Shown piece after piece: positions 23,340 to 35,734 of a stretch of 64,000 bases of DNA. This DNA comes from Brasenia schreberi (lineage: Eukaryota; Streptophyta; Magnoliopsida; Nymphaeales; Cabombaceae), in the NCBI GenBank assembly GCA_036023115.1, contig JAYKKT010000048.1, positions 6,964,501 to 7,028,500 on the forward strand. Reading direction: 5' to 3'. Every line of letters starts with the position of its first letter. Within the stretch, counting starts at the first letter, position 1. The notes under the pieces are model-generated. The model saw only the letters and a program-made list of their open reading frames with translations. It was not told the origin of the DNA and did no database searches. The position numbers were made by a program, and so were the translations under genes.

Positions 23340-24530
23340 GTGTGTTGTACTTGCAAAAATTATTTAAATAATATTTACCAAAGTCATATCACAATCACTA
23401 TAGATAACATGTGAAATTTTGTTTAGAGTGCATAACTCCCACACACACCTCAACACCCAAACATAATTCTCTTATTTTTTTGCACTTATAAAAACGAAGA
23501 CCGCAGAAAATTTCTTAGAGGTTGATGTAAAGCCGACAACATCAAGGAAATGTATCTTATACCTACAAAAAATAAGAAAAATATATAAATATTAATAACA
23601 TTAATATATGGTAAACATTATTAAACAACAGTTAAGACACTTACATGTTTGTCTTATATATATTGTCAAATTTCAATACCCATATAAATGCATGAAGTAG
23701 GTGTATGGAATGAGGATGTGTAAATACAATATCATTGACAGTATCTGTGTCAAAGATTTTATGATGTCATATATGATAATGGTTAATCTCTAGGTTGTAT
23801 AATAGTTATCATAAAATACTTCAAGAACCATGATCTTTCTTTCTAATTTTCATCCACGTATTATAAATATGCCTTGCCATACTCACATTTTCATCTTCTA
23901 CCTACTTTAAATGCATCAAAATGTGCTTTAGTTTGCAATGATTCTTGGTGAGGTCTTTTGTTATAGTATACTAAAAGCTACTCAATCTCCCTACAAAAGC
24001 ATGTTCTTCGAGATATAACGCTAAAGGATGATTATGCGTCTCATTCACTACATGCAATTTCTAATAACCATCACTCCACCCTCTCCTCTTAATAAGAAGG
24101 GGCAACAACCTTTTTAATAGTTGTTCACCTAGTACTTTCAACATCAATATTTTGATTTTGCCTATACTTTTCACTCCTTTCAAACTCAAGTCATATCTTG
24201 CTTATTACACCTTCACTCTTCGAACGACTAATAATCATGACAATGTTATACGTCCTCCTAACTAGTATTACATAATCAATAAGTTCATTACAAATTCTAA
24301 ACATATAGTTTGTCACAAACACAAATAAATAGTCTACCTCATCACCCTCGCAATCAACAAATTCATCTTTAAACTCTTTTGTCAATGAGTTAGCAGATAC
24401 GTCATTTGATGCATTGAAATCACTATCACACCCTTTAATCATCATATGATAAATACATTGATCATTCATCATCTTCTTTGAATCGCTTTCATTATAAGTG
24501 CTTCTGGAATAAATGCATGGATATAACAAG
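23340..24530 (-). pseudogene. MULE transposase relic
   Basis: At 24529-24191 an open segment reads GDEVDYLFVFVTNYMF, then CNELIDYVILVRRTYNIVMI and SRSKS, the N-terminal region typical of FAR1-like MULE proteins. At about 23560-23340 broken frames give KKFSAVFVFI, ENYVWVLR, a Y-SDCDMTLVNII block and related pieces of the transposase core. The equivalent core at 7843-8103 shows close nucleotide similarity. No intact frame remains. Confidence 0.65.
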
Positions 24531-25187
24531 TAGAATGGTATTTGGTTAAAGGAGACAGGAGACGTGGTTCTATCGCGTTACGTGGTAGAGGTGTGTCTTC
24601 CTTAAGGAGGGAGATGGAGACGCGACAGAACTGCATCTCCCTTAAGGAGGGAGACACGTTTGTATTGTGTTTCCCTATGCAATTTTGACACCCACTCCAG
24701 TTTCATCTAAAATCAAGAATCTTCTTTAAACATTTGAAAATTCAAAAGATTTCAAGCAAAGCAACAAAGATACAATAATCTCACTAAAAAACAACCTTTC
24801 AAATTCAAGATAAATCTAGAAATCGATCAAATCAATCGTCTTCTCGATTTTCTTTTTATGTTTTTCTTGTTTCTTAGTTCGTTTGATTCCAACAATATTA
24901 GTAAGTAACTAATCGGTGATAATTGGTTACAAATAAGTATATATTACTTCTAAATGAATGAAAATTGGTCATCGGAGGAAGAGAAAAATATTGCCGAAAT
25001 TTGTTGTAGAGAGGAGAGAAAATGTTATGACAGTATTTTGGGTATTTATAAAAATTGAGGTGTATATATAGTAAAAGTGGTGTGCATATACACTCTTTTT
25101 ACTATGAGTACACCCCTTATTTTTGAAAATTCTCATATAATCCTTGATATGCAAACTACGCTTTCTCTCTCCATTATTTCTACTCAA

Positions 25188-25385
25188 AAGAGACGTGCTC
25201 GGCATGCATTTTTTATATAAAAGAGACGTGTGAGGTCCGTCTTTCGTATGTAAAGGTGATGTGTGAAGCATGTGTTTCATGTATAAAGGAAACGCGTGAT
25301 GCGATGCATGCACCTCCCTTGCATAGGAAATGCACGAATAATGCGTCTCCCATGCGAAAACGATGTGTCGGAGGTGCTTTGTCTC
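25188..25385. repeat. Degenerate minisatellite of 33-40 bases (about five units)
   Basis: Repeating units follow a GAGACGTG...GCATGC...TATAAA pattern and read on the minus strand as a repeating HTSPLYTKDGPHTSLL-like peptide. Related units lie at 20885-20950 and 24555-24655 inside the MULE. This array lies just outside the right terminal repeat as I placed it, so the element may extend further right. Confidence 0.55.
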
Positions 25386-28300
25386 TTTTTTAATTTTTTT
25401 TCTTTTTCAGAGTAAAGAAAGGAAGGTTTGGGGAGGAGTGAGGCGATGATGGGCTCTGGTGGCAGAGGAGAGATGGGATGGGAGAGACGATGACGACAAC
25501 TACCGACGGATGCTGATGGTAAGCAGAGAGAGGGAGAAATGGGTCATGGGCTTTCCAGGTGTGTGTGTGTGAGAGAGAGAGAGAGGAGGAGGGGTAAGAG
25601 ACCAACAGCAGACGAGCTCCGATTAATTCCTGTATCATAACAAAGATTGAACACAGAAAAAGGATAGAGCGGTGGCCGTTGGGTAACAGGGGATTATGAG
25701 AAAGAGGGTGTCCTGTTTTGTAACTTAAGTATATAACTTTGTACTCCCTCTATGAGATATAATTTTCTCAGTTGAATTGAAAAATAAATGTTTTAACATT
25801 ATATCTTTAACGGATAAAATTTTCCGTTTCTACTATAAAAATTGCCTTAAGAAATGATCTTTCAATTGAATCGAGTAAGAACTTAATTTTACAATTATTA
25901 TTACAATATGTTAAGAATTTGAGTTTAACAAGCTGTCTCTTGGCTCGTCAGGTTGTCAACTTGGTCCATTGCATTTGCACGGTTCCTCTTGCACAAGCTA
26001 GAGCTGAACGCAAGTCAGCCGTGAGAATAATTAAAACGAAGCCCAAAAAATAGACTAGCTTTACCCTGAGTTCAGACCCAAACCTAACAAAGGTCAGGGC
26101 ACTAACTATAAGAACAAAAAGCAGCTAAGCACTTGAGTATCCTCTCTCTGAGGCTGAAATCTTTACCCTAAGCTCCACCTAAATCTGAAAAAGGTGGGGA
26201 AGAACAACAAGTAGGCTTAAACAACAACAACAACAACTAAGCTTTTTCCCATACTAGAACAAGAAGGCTTACACAACTAAAAAAATAAGCACTATCCTTT
26301 AGAGACTAAGCATCACATTTAACTTCAATTCACATGAGGTTGTGACGCAACACGACTAGTTTCAGCTCAAGAAACAAGACGGATCAAGGTTCGTGTGACG
26401 ATGGACCCGGGCAGTGACACGAAAGTTCCTTAAGTTGAATCTCATGTATGATCTAGGATTCTAGAGCTACCAACTATACACTTTCAACATATACCCGCTT
26501 GGTGGGATTCAGAAGACGTTAGGACTTCGAGTCAAATCAAGTTCACAACTATGGAGCAGTTTTTCCAAGAGTTACCCACAAACTAGTTCCTCCCAATGTA
26601 TACAATGTGATTCGTAAAACTTCATTCTCATAGTTAAATGCTAACTTCTATCAACTTCCTAGCTAGCATCTCCCAATCAAGGATCGAAAGGAAACGGATT
26701 ATGTTGCAAAAGCATTTTCAGCCACCAAACTAAGGATCAAGGAATGCCAGCATCTATAGACGAGATTGGGACTGAATCTATTAGTTTTGCATCAACTAAG
26801 AGTGTATTTGACACAAGGTTTTAGGAAAACTGAACCTTAATTTGTAATCATAGTTCTAAAGTTCCATTGTGCATCAAACACAAAACCCATTGTTGGCATG
26901 AAACCATAGTTCAAACGGTCTAAATGAAATAAAAAAAAAATAGTATCACAGAGGTGGGCCACGAGAACCGGATTAAAAAGCTTCATATGAAAACCCAAGC
27001 ACCTCCTCTTTGTTGCTACCCTACCTAATGTGAAACCCAAACATTAGTATTATTCACAAATTAAACACAAGAACCATGGTAATAAGCCCATGTAAGTTGA
27101 AGCTAACAATTCCAATACCAAGGCCCAGACAGCACGAATCAAAGGCATTGACAAATCTATATTGAACCAAGGGGCATCCATGAAACCCAGAGTTCAGAAA
27201 ACCAACAAAAAATATGTAATCTATGATCGAACACTTGTAGTATAATACATTGTTCGTCCCGCCCCAAAAGATTGGCTCGCTATTTGGCCCACCTTAAGAA
27301 ACTTTCAAGAACCAACACTGCGAACAGACCTAGACTTCAAGATGCAGAAAGAAAGAATCATCAGAAATTGTAGTGGGCCAACCCAAATGAACCCTGTCAA
27401 GAGTTCTTGAACAAGGATCGAGAAAATGCATCAAAGAGTACCTTAAAAGTAAAAAATAATCGAGACGGTTGAAATTGAAGAACCGTGAAGCTCTCGATTG
27501 TTTGGTCCCTCCATATTATTCTCAAGTTTTAGAACTCAAGCCATCGTGCCCGCATAGAGTCGACATGCAAAGCTTGGACTGTGTGTTAAAGCATACCAAG
27601 AATGTAGGCGAATCATCTCACCGTGAAGATCAAGCTCAGACATAACATCAGACTAGTGATATCTTTGAGAAATGATTCCCAACACGAGCAAAGCCCAACG
27701 AGCCCCAAGGATTCATTTCTTAACCAATTCAAATGGTACGTGAATCATACTTTTGAAAACCATCGTCTTAGGATCAAAGCATTCACGTTGAACATGAGAT
27801 CACTGGGATACTCCCGTAGAGGTGTCATCTCGAAGGCACTTGGGGAGGGAGCTTATTTAGTAGGAAATCCTTAGCCCAGCCACTCAGATGGACGGCGCAG
27901 ACTTGCCAGGTCATTTCTGAGATCAGAAAAAACTTCTTATGCGGAAGTTTTCTTTTTAAATGAGATAATTTACACACACTTATACAGAAACAAATTGGAA
28001 AAAGAAGAAAGTTCCGCTGGATTGTGAACCGCAGACAGTGAAGAACACCCACACCAGTGACAGCCAGCATAGACCCTCGGGATGTAGGTTCTAAGCTTAA
28101 CCTGGGAGAGCTGGTTTCTCTGTGATATAAATCGAAAACAAAAGCATTCAGGTCGGTGGAATCGAATAAGTTGAGAAGATGTGTATGTGCACCAATTCAA
28201 CCAAGGCAAGGTCGACGAACGACTCGAGCCAAGTTTTGCAGGGTCATGGCTATTCACATTTTGACTGGTGAATGACCAACTTTGTTAAATCAGGCGAGTC

Positions 28301-28476
28301 GCTGGATCAACCTGGTGAGTTTTCAAACTATGACAGAAAATTGAAAATTGAGAACACTGTAAACGGGCAGCATCTATCTAAATTAAAGGCCTCTCAGACA
28401 ACGCAACGGTAATACTAAGCAATCCACAAAAGATTAACTTACAAGTTCAAGCAGCCAAGTTCTTTGCGCTAAGTAC
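25386..28476. other. Intergenic, no gene recognised; RS2Z33 3' UTR at the right edge
   Basis: No protein family was recognised on either strand. It contains an RTE tail at 26220-26258 and a (GT)n-(GA)n tract at 25560-25587. The roughly 300 bases left of 28477 are likely 3' UTR and downstream sequence of the minus-strand SR gene. Confidence 0.4.
26220..26258 (-). mobile_element. 39-bp RTE 3' tail
   Basis: It is the antisense RTE tail (ACAACAACAAC through CCCATACTAG), flanked by 13-bp direct repeats acaagtaggctta (26207-26219) and acaagaaggctta (26259-26271), one mismatch apart. Confidence 0.85.
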
Positions 28477-31400
28477 TCAATCCCCAGATCTAGGGGAGTC
28501 ACTTGGTTGTGCAGGAGAGCCGCCACAATCATCATCCAAGGGGCTGCGCTCATGATCATTCATGAGTGGAGAGCTCCTGCCATTTCCCCCGTTTACTTCT
28601 GGGCTCCCGTACCTATCATCTGCTGGATCCTGCCTCTCTGGGCTCATGGGACTCCTGCTGTTTCTTGGACTACCATTGTAATCAGAATCATGACGGTGGC
28701 CAGCCAGCCTCTGATCTCTTGGTGGAGGGCTACCCCTCTCACGTGGGCTGCTACCACCAGGGCTCACGCTTTTCCTTCGGTCAGGTGAAGGACTTTGCCT
28801 CCTTCCCTTGGCAGGAATAGGACTTGCCTTTGGCTTAGGACTCCTGCTATGCCGTGGGCTCCATGACCTCTCCCCACGCACAACATTGGACCTGTCCTTC
28901 CGAGGGGATCTCGACCGGCTGCCACAATACATGAAAAAGATAATTGCTAAAAGAAGCAGTTGGGCTTGATGAATTCAGAACTAAAAGAGCAAAACGTAAA
29001 TAAAAGTTCCACTCTCAGGTATCCAGGAAAAATTTAGTGCAACATTGCGCAATCAAACCAGATATTTAGCTTTTAGTGTAGAATTGTTTCAGAGGCAACA
29101 AACATGAAAGAGCACTATCACTGATAGTGTCATTGGTCAACAACTTGCTTTTCGTGCTTGGATAGATTGAACATGATTGGGCTGTCAATCTGAAAAGTGT
29201 CACTAAACTAAGCACAAACCCAGTAATATGACCCACATAGCAACCGTGCAAACTAACAGCATAGGTGTTTCCCTTTTGATGGCATTCTCAAACAATGTTA
29301 TTAACAAAACTGCAGATAATTTACACCTTATTTTTTAAGAAGTTGAGAAAATGGTGTTACAAATGTTGTGTAATACTGACAATGCTGCAAATTTAAGAAC
29401 AAGTAAGATGCTTGAGTGGAACCATCCATCTTTAGTATGGACCTCATATGTTAAACATTACATATACTTAATGCTTGAGGATTTAAGTGCAATGTATAAA
29501 ATTAAGAGGACAATTGATGCACGTAGAAATGTTATAAAGTTTATTTATAATCACTTTTTTGTATTGCATTTGATGAGAATCCATATTGTTGAAAGGGAGT
29601 TGATTAAGCTTTCATTGACAAGATTTGCTACTAATGTTATTATTATTCAAAGTCTTGATGTACATAAAAAATGCATTGAAAAAATTGTTTGCATCTGATT
29701 AATGGGGCTCTATTAGTTGGTAAAAAAAAGGAGAAAATTACTACAGTAGATGTTTTAAATGCTAACTTTTGGGAAAATTGTAATAAGTTTTTAAGGATGA
29801 CTATACCTTTGGTTAAGGTAACAAAAATGGTAGACAGTGAAAATAAGTCTGTTATGTCTTATATATGATGCAATCGATAAGGCCAAATTGGAAATCCAAG
29901 CCTTGACCGCAAACAATCACTATTGAAGAAGGTTTGGAAGTGTATTGATGCATAGTAGAACCAACAAATGCATCATGATTTGCATGCGGCTGCTTATTTT
30001 CTTAACCCTTTATTAGATTTTCTCTTAACTTTATACAAGACGAAGAAGTTAAAAAAGAGATATTAAATGCAATTTATTTTGTGCAAGATTCATTTGTTCG
30101 GTGCAATATCCATTTAGAGTTAAGCAAGTATATACTTAGTGTTAGAGACTTTGGAAGGCCAATTGCAATACAACTCCATTCTAAAATACGGTTAGGTATG
30201 ATTTATTTTTATTGATATTTAATAAGTTATTAATTATTTCATTTGATTCTAAATTGTTTAACTTTAAGTGTTTCTTCTTATTGTATTTTATTTTAGATGA
30301 GTCGTGGACTCGCTTTGGTGTATATTCACTAAACTTGTCGAGGTTCGCTTAACGTATATTAAATCAAACATGTAGTTCTAGTGGAAACAAATTAGAGTTT
30401 TTTTAACGCATTTACACGAAAAAGAGAAACATACTAGAACATGTTTGTCTTCGTGATTTGGTCTATATAGCATATAATATGAAGTTAATACAAAGGTAAC
30501 TTGATTTAAATATTTAAAAATATGTCTATTGTTCCTTAGTTCATCTTCTTAAGAACTAATGATTAATAAGAAAATATAATGTTATCTTACAGTTGTATTG
30601 TTTCTTTTGTTTTCATTTTAGCCAAATACAAAGAGATGTAAGAAGGGCAAGGAAGGTGTCATATGACTCGTTAAGTTACGAAAATATTGATATTCTTGAT
30701 GATTGGGTCGAAGAGGAGGAACCTCCTACCATTTTAGAGTATGAAAATTAGAAGGTGGTGAAAGCACAAGCAGAAATTAGAGATGATGATGTGAAAGTTG
30801 GATTGGAGGATCCAATTTTAGAGGAGGAAGAAGGAGATTATGGTGACGAGGATGATGATAGTGACCCTAACTATGATGATTATAATGCTTTTGTTGATTA
30901 TGATACACGTTTTGTGTAACAAATCAATGATTAATTGAAGTAATTTAATTTCATTAGACTTTCTTTCAGTAGTAGAATTTATGTTTTAGACTTTTATTAA
31001 TTTCATGCAGTTCGTACTTCGTAAGTTTGTACTTTGTATCTAATTAATAATTATAGAAGTTGCTTACAAATTCATTCTTTAATCTCTTACCAATCATTTT
31101 TAATTTTCTTAAGATTGTTGATTCGAATCAAGCTTTTGGATTCAATTTTGTTTAATGTTGATTGTGTTAGAATTAATATTTTATATTTGATAGTTTAAAT
31201 TTTTCTATAAACTAGGTTTATTAATATTTCTAAAAAATAAAAATCATCAAAAAAAATTTGTACCATATCATACCATATCGTGTGATACGGCACATTTATT
31301 GCAAATCAGAGCCCAATGCAATATAGGCTTCGATACGCTTTCACGTCATTGTTCTCAAGTGCCAACTTTGTACTCAGAAATTTGTCACATAGACACTTTT

Positions 31401-34400
31401 ACTAGGGCGCCACCCCGTCTCATACACTCCAAGATGTGAACTTCTCCCCAGTCCGACTTAGCACTATCTTTTTAAATTACTTTTTAGTGACGTTAAAAAT
31501 AATTTTTAGTGCTACATCACTATGAGACTTCTTAAATATTGATTGGTTATCACTTTATTAGTGAATTAACTTATAAAAGGGTAATATAAGTTGATTTACA
31601 TATAAACATTCCCCGATTTATTTGAAGATATTATAATACATAATATATATATTAAATTTATATAGCCTTGACTCTGCACCTATATTTTCAGAATTTGACA
31701 TGCCCCACGAGATCACCTGCACCCATGTGAGATAGGCAGAAATATGCCTCACTTAAAACCTGTACAAAAGGTCTTTATGAACCATGCAACTGCATCATGT
31801 TTCAGCATTTCCAAAGCCTCAAAAACAAATAAATTTATGCAAATAAGACCATGCAGAAAGCAATAGAACAAGACCTGTAACTGCGGCTTCTGCTGTAGCT
31901 GTCACTCCTACCCCGGCGTGGATTTGGCGACCTAGAAGGAGAGCGAGAACGGCTCTCACCACGCCTAGAATAACATATTCTTCATCTTCAAACCAGTACA
32001 CATAACACATATATCAAACAACACATGGACGTAGGAGATGGTAATACCTAAGGTCCTTTGGACTGTGCTGGCAATTCCTTTCTGTGTGACCCCTTTGACC
32101 ACAGCGGTAGCACCTGTTCTTCCAGTCTCCAGCTTTGCAATCTCTAGCCCAGTGCCCATCAATTCCGCAATTAAAGCAGCGACCTGTTCCAGGAGGAGGG
32201 CCTCTACCTAAATACTCCCGAGACCCTCCTGACCCTCGAGGTCCCTACACAATGAATAACCAAGTTACATCCATCATAGGAGTTTACGGTGCAGCGTTTG
32301 AAGATAGCCCTTTAAAATTTTAATCGAGCTCAATGTAGATGGAATATAAGAAGAAAACAATTAAATACAATAAGAGAACACAAGCAAGCAACACCTTATA
32401 CCAGAATCACGACTTGAGAAAAGAAGAGATAGAAGCTCACCCCTCTTGCGAATTCAACAATGATTCTACTTCCATCAATTTCTCTTCCATTTAAACGGTA
32501 TCTGGCATCATCAGCATCTCGTCGGTCACTGAAATCCTGCAGAATGAACCAAAACCACAAAAAATACAATAGAAGGGTAACAACTGGAACATAAATGGCT
32601 AGGATGATAGACTTTGTGTTGCAGATAATAGCATATTACTCTTGGAAATTTCCCTCCAACGTGAAACCTGGGAAGACTTTGAGAAGAATGTTTTTCAGGG
32701 GAAATACTCTAGAAAAATCTTAAGATATGAAAAAAATTAGCATAAGGAAAAACCTTGTTATATTCTTCTGGGGGGGAATAAGGAGAACAGATCATACATA
32801 ATTGTACTATCGTTTCATACTTCCCTGTTTTCCACCTGAATAATCTCAAGCTTTCTTCTGCTGACATATATACTCATTTTTTGCACGTTTAGAAATGTAT
32901 TACGGAACCAATATGTCTTTTTTATTAGAATAACAGTGATTTATCCAATAAAATGTTTTTTAACATTCTCTCAGTGAAACATAATAAAACAAACACATTG
33001 GGACTTTCACGGGTTGCATTAAATACAAGATGAATATTAGATTAGTATTGCACAAAAAGGATAGCACGATGGGTGTGAACATTGATGGGCACGTACAAAG
33101 TAGTCAAGCAAAATGTTGATTATAATGCCAACTATTAACACACTTGATTGCTCAGGAGTTGTACCAAATACTAAATGGATGAGAGTTTGGGAAGCTCAAT
33201 AAATGCCCTTTGGAGTTCAGAAAGGCAAAGAATAGACTTCACATGGTGGAGATGGCATTTTTTAGTGGCATATCAACCGTTAAGGGAGAGGAGAGTGCTA
33301 CTTCTCCCTATAAATACATTTGAATTCTTCTGTTTAAAGCCCAACTCTAACAGTTAGCATTCACATTCTGCTGTTGACTTCAGGTTCTTGAAGTGGTGAA
33401 TTAGGAAGGTGCAGCATAAATGCAAGAGCCCTAGAACAGGAAAAACAGATTTTGAAAATCCCATGTTTATTTTGGTGAAAATTAGTGAAGACAGTTTCGA
33501 TGACATAGTTGCAAAAAATTGAAGATCTCATCAAGATTTGTGCCTATGGATATAACATACAGGGTCTGTGTGATATACAAGGCACCGTATACATCACAGA
33601 AGCAGTAGATAGACTTACAACAAAGGCGAAGTCATGCTTCAGATCCACATCTCGTACTCTGCGGAAATGTTTGCCAGAAACAGTAAGGCCATCATGAATT
33701 AACGACTGGAGGGAGTGATGCTTCGCCCCTCAGAAGATGACAAAACACCACTTTCTGAATATTGCCAACTCGACAAAAACATGCAATAACATCACTACAG
33801 AAAGAATGCGCCAAAGCCTCTTAATAGTTCAGCAAAAATTGCCATGAATTCCACCAAGGGCACCCTTTGACCACAGACCTTCAGGTAGGGCAGATGCCCA
33901 GGAACCTTCAACAAGATCATTAATGTTAAAAACACAACCACTTGGGGTCAACCGTTTCATATAGATGACAAAGAATAGATATCCAAAACCCAAGGAAATG
34001 CAGGTTTCCTTTATGGAGAGATGTCCTTGAAAGATATGGTGGCTGCTAAACCCCCATCCACTAAACTACGTGATCAAGCAAGTGCCAATGACTTCATGTG
34101 GATAGCAATCAAGCATCTACGGATCTGTCAAATGCATGGAAGATGAAGGTGATGGCAACAATAACAATAACAACAACAACCAAGTCTTTTCCCAGACTAC
34201 GTGGGGTCAGCTACATGCATTCTTTAATGCCATAGCACTCAATCTCGTCCCATATCAGTAGTTATCTCCAGAAACACCATTTTATGTTCCAACATTTTTG
34301 TGTTCTTCCTCTCCCTCTTTTAAACTATTCACTGACTAGTTTCTCTTATCTCTATCGAAACCACCCAACTTTTTCCTTAATAACCTCATTTGGGCAGTCT

Positions 34401-35089
34401 TACCTTATACAACAACACATCCACCTTAACATTTTTATTTCTGCCATAAGCATCTTTCCCACATCTTGATGGTAGATTGCCCAACACTCAATGATAGAGA
34501 CAAGTGTAATGGGGAAGCAAATTGTTTTATATGGAAGAGACCGACGGAAAAGCAGTGCAGGAAAAACTGAGATATGAAGACAAGAAATTGAAATGCAATT
34601 ATGCAAGATCTAGGATCATCAATAGCTCAGTTTTGAAAGTTCACAAAGTCCATGGTCTTTTAAGGTTTTTGAAATACCAGACCTTCAGAGAAGACTACCC
34701 TCAGATTAGCTCAAAAAGGTAACCACCTAATTTACTAAACAACAAACTCAAACAGTAATTAAACGAAATAGGACATGTTATATCATGACAGAGCTTCAAC
34801 CAGCTAACGACAGGAACAAAAAGCTCCAAAGGCACTAGTGGAAACTAAGCCCATCCATACATATACTTGAAGCCACTCAAATCATAAATATCAGCATCTA
34901 CTTTGTTATAAACTTCCAGAATTTGCAAAGAAATTAAACTAAAACAAATATAATGGTATCCACATCAATAACTAATTACCTGCCATATCTGCTAAAAAGG
35001 TCTTCAAGATCACGTGTACGTGTTCGTGAAGAAAGACGACCAACATAAAGTCGAGTGCCACCATGAGAATCATCACTATATCGTGGCAT
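28477..35089 (-). CDS. RS2Z33: RS2Z-type SR splicing factor, six coding exons, complete
   Basis: Coding exons are 35089-34980, 33658-33619, 32536-32441, 32244-32048, 31964-31875 and 28918-28477; all phases fit, giving 324 codons. An RRM spans about residues 11-83 (RNP2 LYVGRL; RNP1 region KHDFAFVDF). Two CCHC knuckles follow: [14 protein letters not shown] (105-118) and [14 protein letters not shown] (127-140). Then comes an RS region ([10 protein letters not shown], then [10 protein letters not shown]) and an SP-rich tail ending PSDSPRSGD. The two-knuckle layout is specific to the plant RS2Z subfamily (Arabidopsis RS2Z32/33), nuclear regulators of pre-mRNA splicing. The RRM-splitting first coding intron is long (33659-34979); that intron is known to be long and alternatively spliced in this subfamily. 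It contains an antisense RTE fragment. The 3-kb last intron hosts a hAT relic. A CAG acceptor just before the ATG suggests a 5' UTR intron. Residues appear intact. Confidence 0.95.
29332..31310 (+). mobile_element. hAT transposon relic in the last intron of RS2Z33
   Basis: Plus-strand frames read [20 protein letters not shown], then [29 protein letters not shown] and, near 30700, [15 protein letters not shown], followed by an acidic tail ending VDYDTRFV (30918). This is the C-terminal half of a DUF659/hAT-dimerisation transposase. Sequence aligns with 61683-62560 in the copy at the right of the window. The N-terminal half is missing, and frame breaks are present. The right end carries ATACCATATCGTGTGATACG terminal sequence. 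It is antisense to the host gene. Confidence 0.8.
31382..31735. mobile_element. CTAAGTCACAC-family element, short copy, in RS2Z33 intron
   Basis: The left end is TTGTCACATAGACAC and the right end is CACCCATGTGAGATAG. Near-identical 8-bp flanks tcagaaat (31374-31381) and gcagaaat (31736-31743) suggest a target duplication. It lies directly beside the hAT relic. Confidence 0.6.
34147..34500 (-). mobile_element. Antisense RTE 3' fragment in RS2Z33 intron 1
   Basis: It starts with an expanded ACAATAACAACAACAAC tail, then CTTTTCCCAGACTACGTGG, and reads back through the RTE C-terminal region (GCCCAACACTC corresponds to the CW-AV-NHQ block). It is in the same orientation as the host gene. Confidence 0.85.
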
Positions 35090-35734
35090 TGCTGCACTGT
35101 TTAAAAAAAATCAATGATGCTTATGAGAATGTGAAGAAATAAATAATCAAGGAGGGAACCACAAACATAGTTTACAAACTCACCACATTGACTTGTTGAC
35201 TAGAGTCACTTGACTGGACCCATCAAGCAACAAGTGAACCCACTGAATATCTAAAAGGTTATGCAAGCCATTTGCAAATGTGTGTATGCTCTTAAAAACG
35301 CATGCATGTGTATTAAACCATGATATAATATCACTTGCTTGAACATCATGTTTAACATTGTTTATTTACAATGACGAGATTTGAAGTGTCAAATATAACA
35401 TAAAACTTGGTTATTAAGGAACCAACAGCTACCAATTCTTGAAGATAAGGTAAGGACTTGGATAAACCATCAAGCTAGAACGATTTTCGTACAAAAAGGC
35501 TCCCAAGACGAAGAATTAGCAGGATGCCTCCGAAGTCCATATACAACAGAACTATTATCATCCCACCTAATACTACATGCAATTTTAGAGGACATATACA
35601 ATTCTTGAAGCCTTAGCGTCAACAAGAATGCAAAGAATCTTAGTAGGAACTTTAAGACCTTGACAGTAGCCCCGAAAAGCTGAATCATCATTCAGTTCAT
35701 TTTCAATTTAGTTTCCACAATGAGACCCCACATA

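Larger units (their letters stand above)
20479..25085. mobile_element. MULE carrying a plant-mobile-domain gene and a convergent transposase
   Basis: The left end (from GCACACCTCTTTTATTATA at 20479) and the reverse complement of the right end (from GCACACCACTTTTACTATA at 25085) align over about 55 bases at roughly 70% identity, consistent with terminal inverted repeats. Inside are a plant-mobile-domain relic on the plus strand and a MULE transposase relic on the minus strand, facing each other. GAGACG-rich repeats lie just inside both ends. No target duplication was resolved, so the outer limits are approximate. Confidence 0.6.

Noticed and set aside
28507..28820. Plus-strand frames opposite the last RS2Z33 exon
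   Set aside because: Antisense shadows of the SR/SP-rich coding exon.
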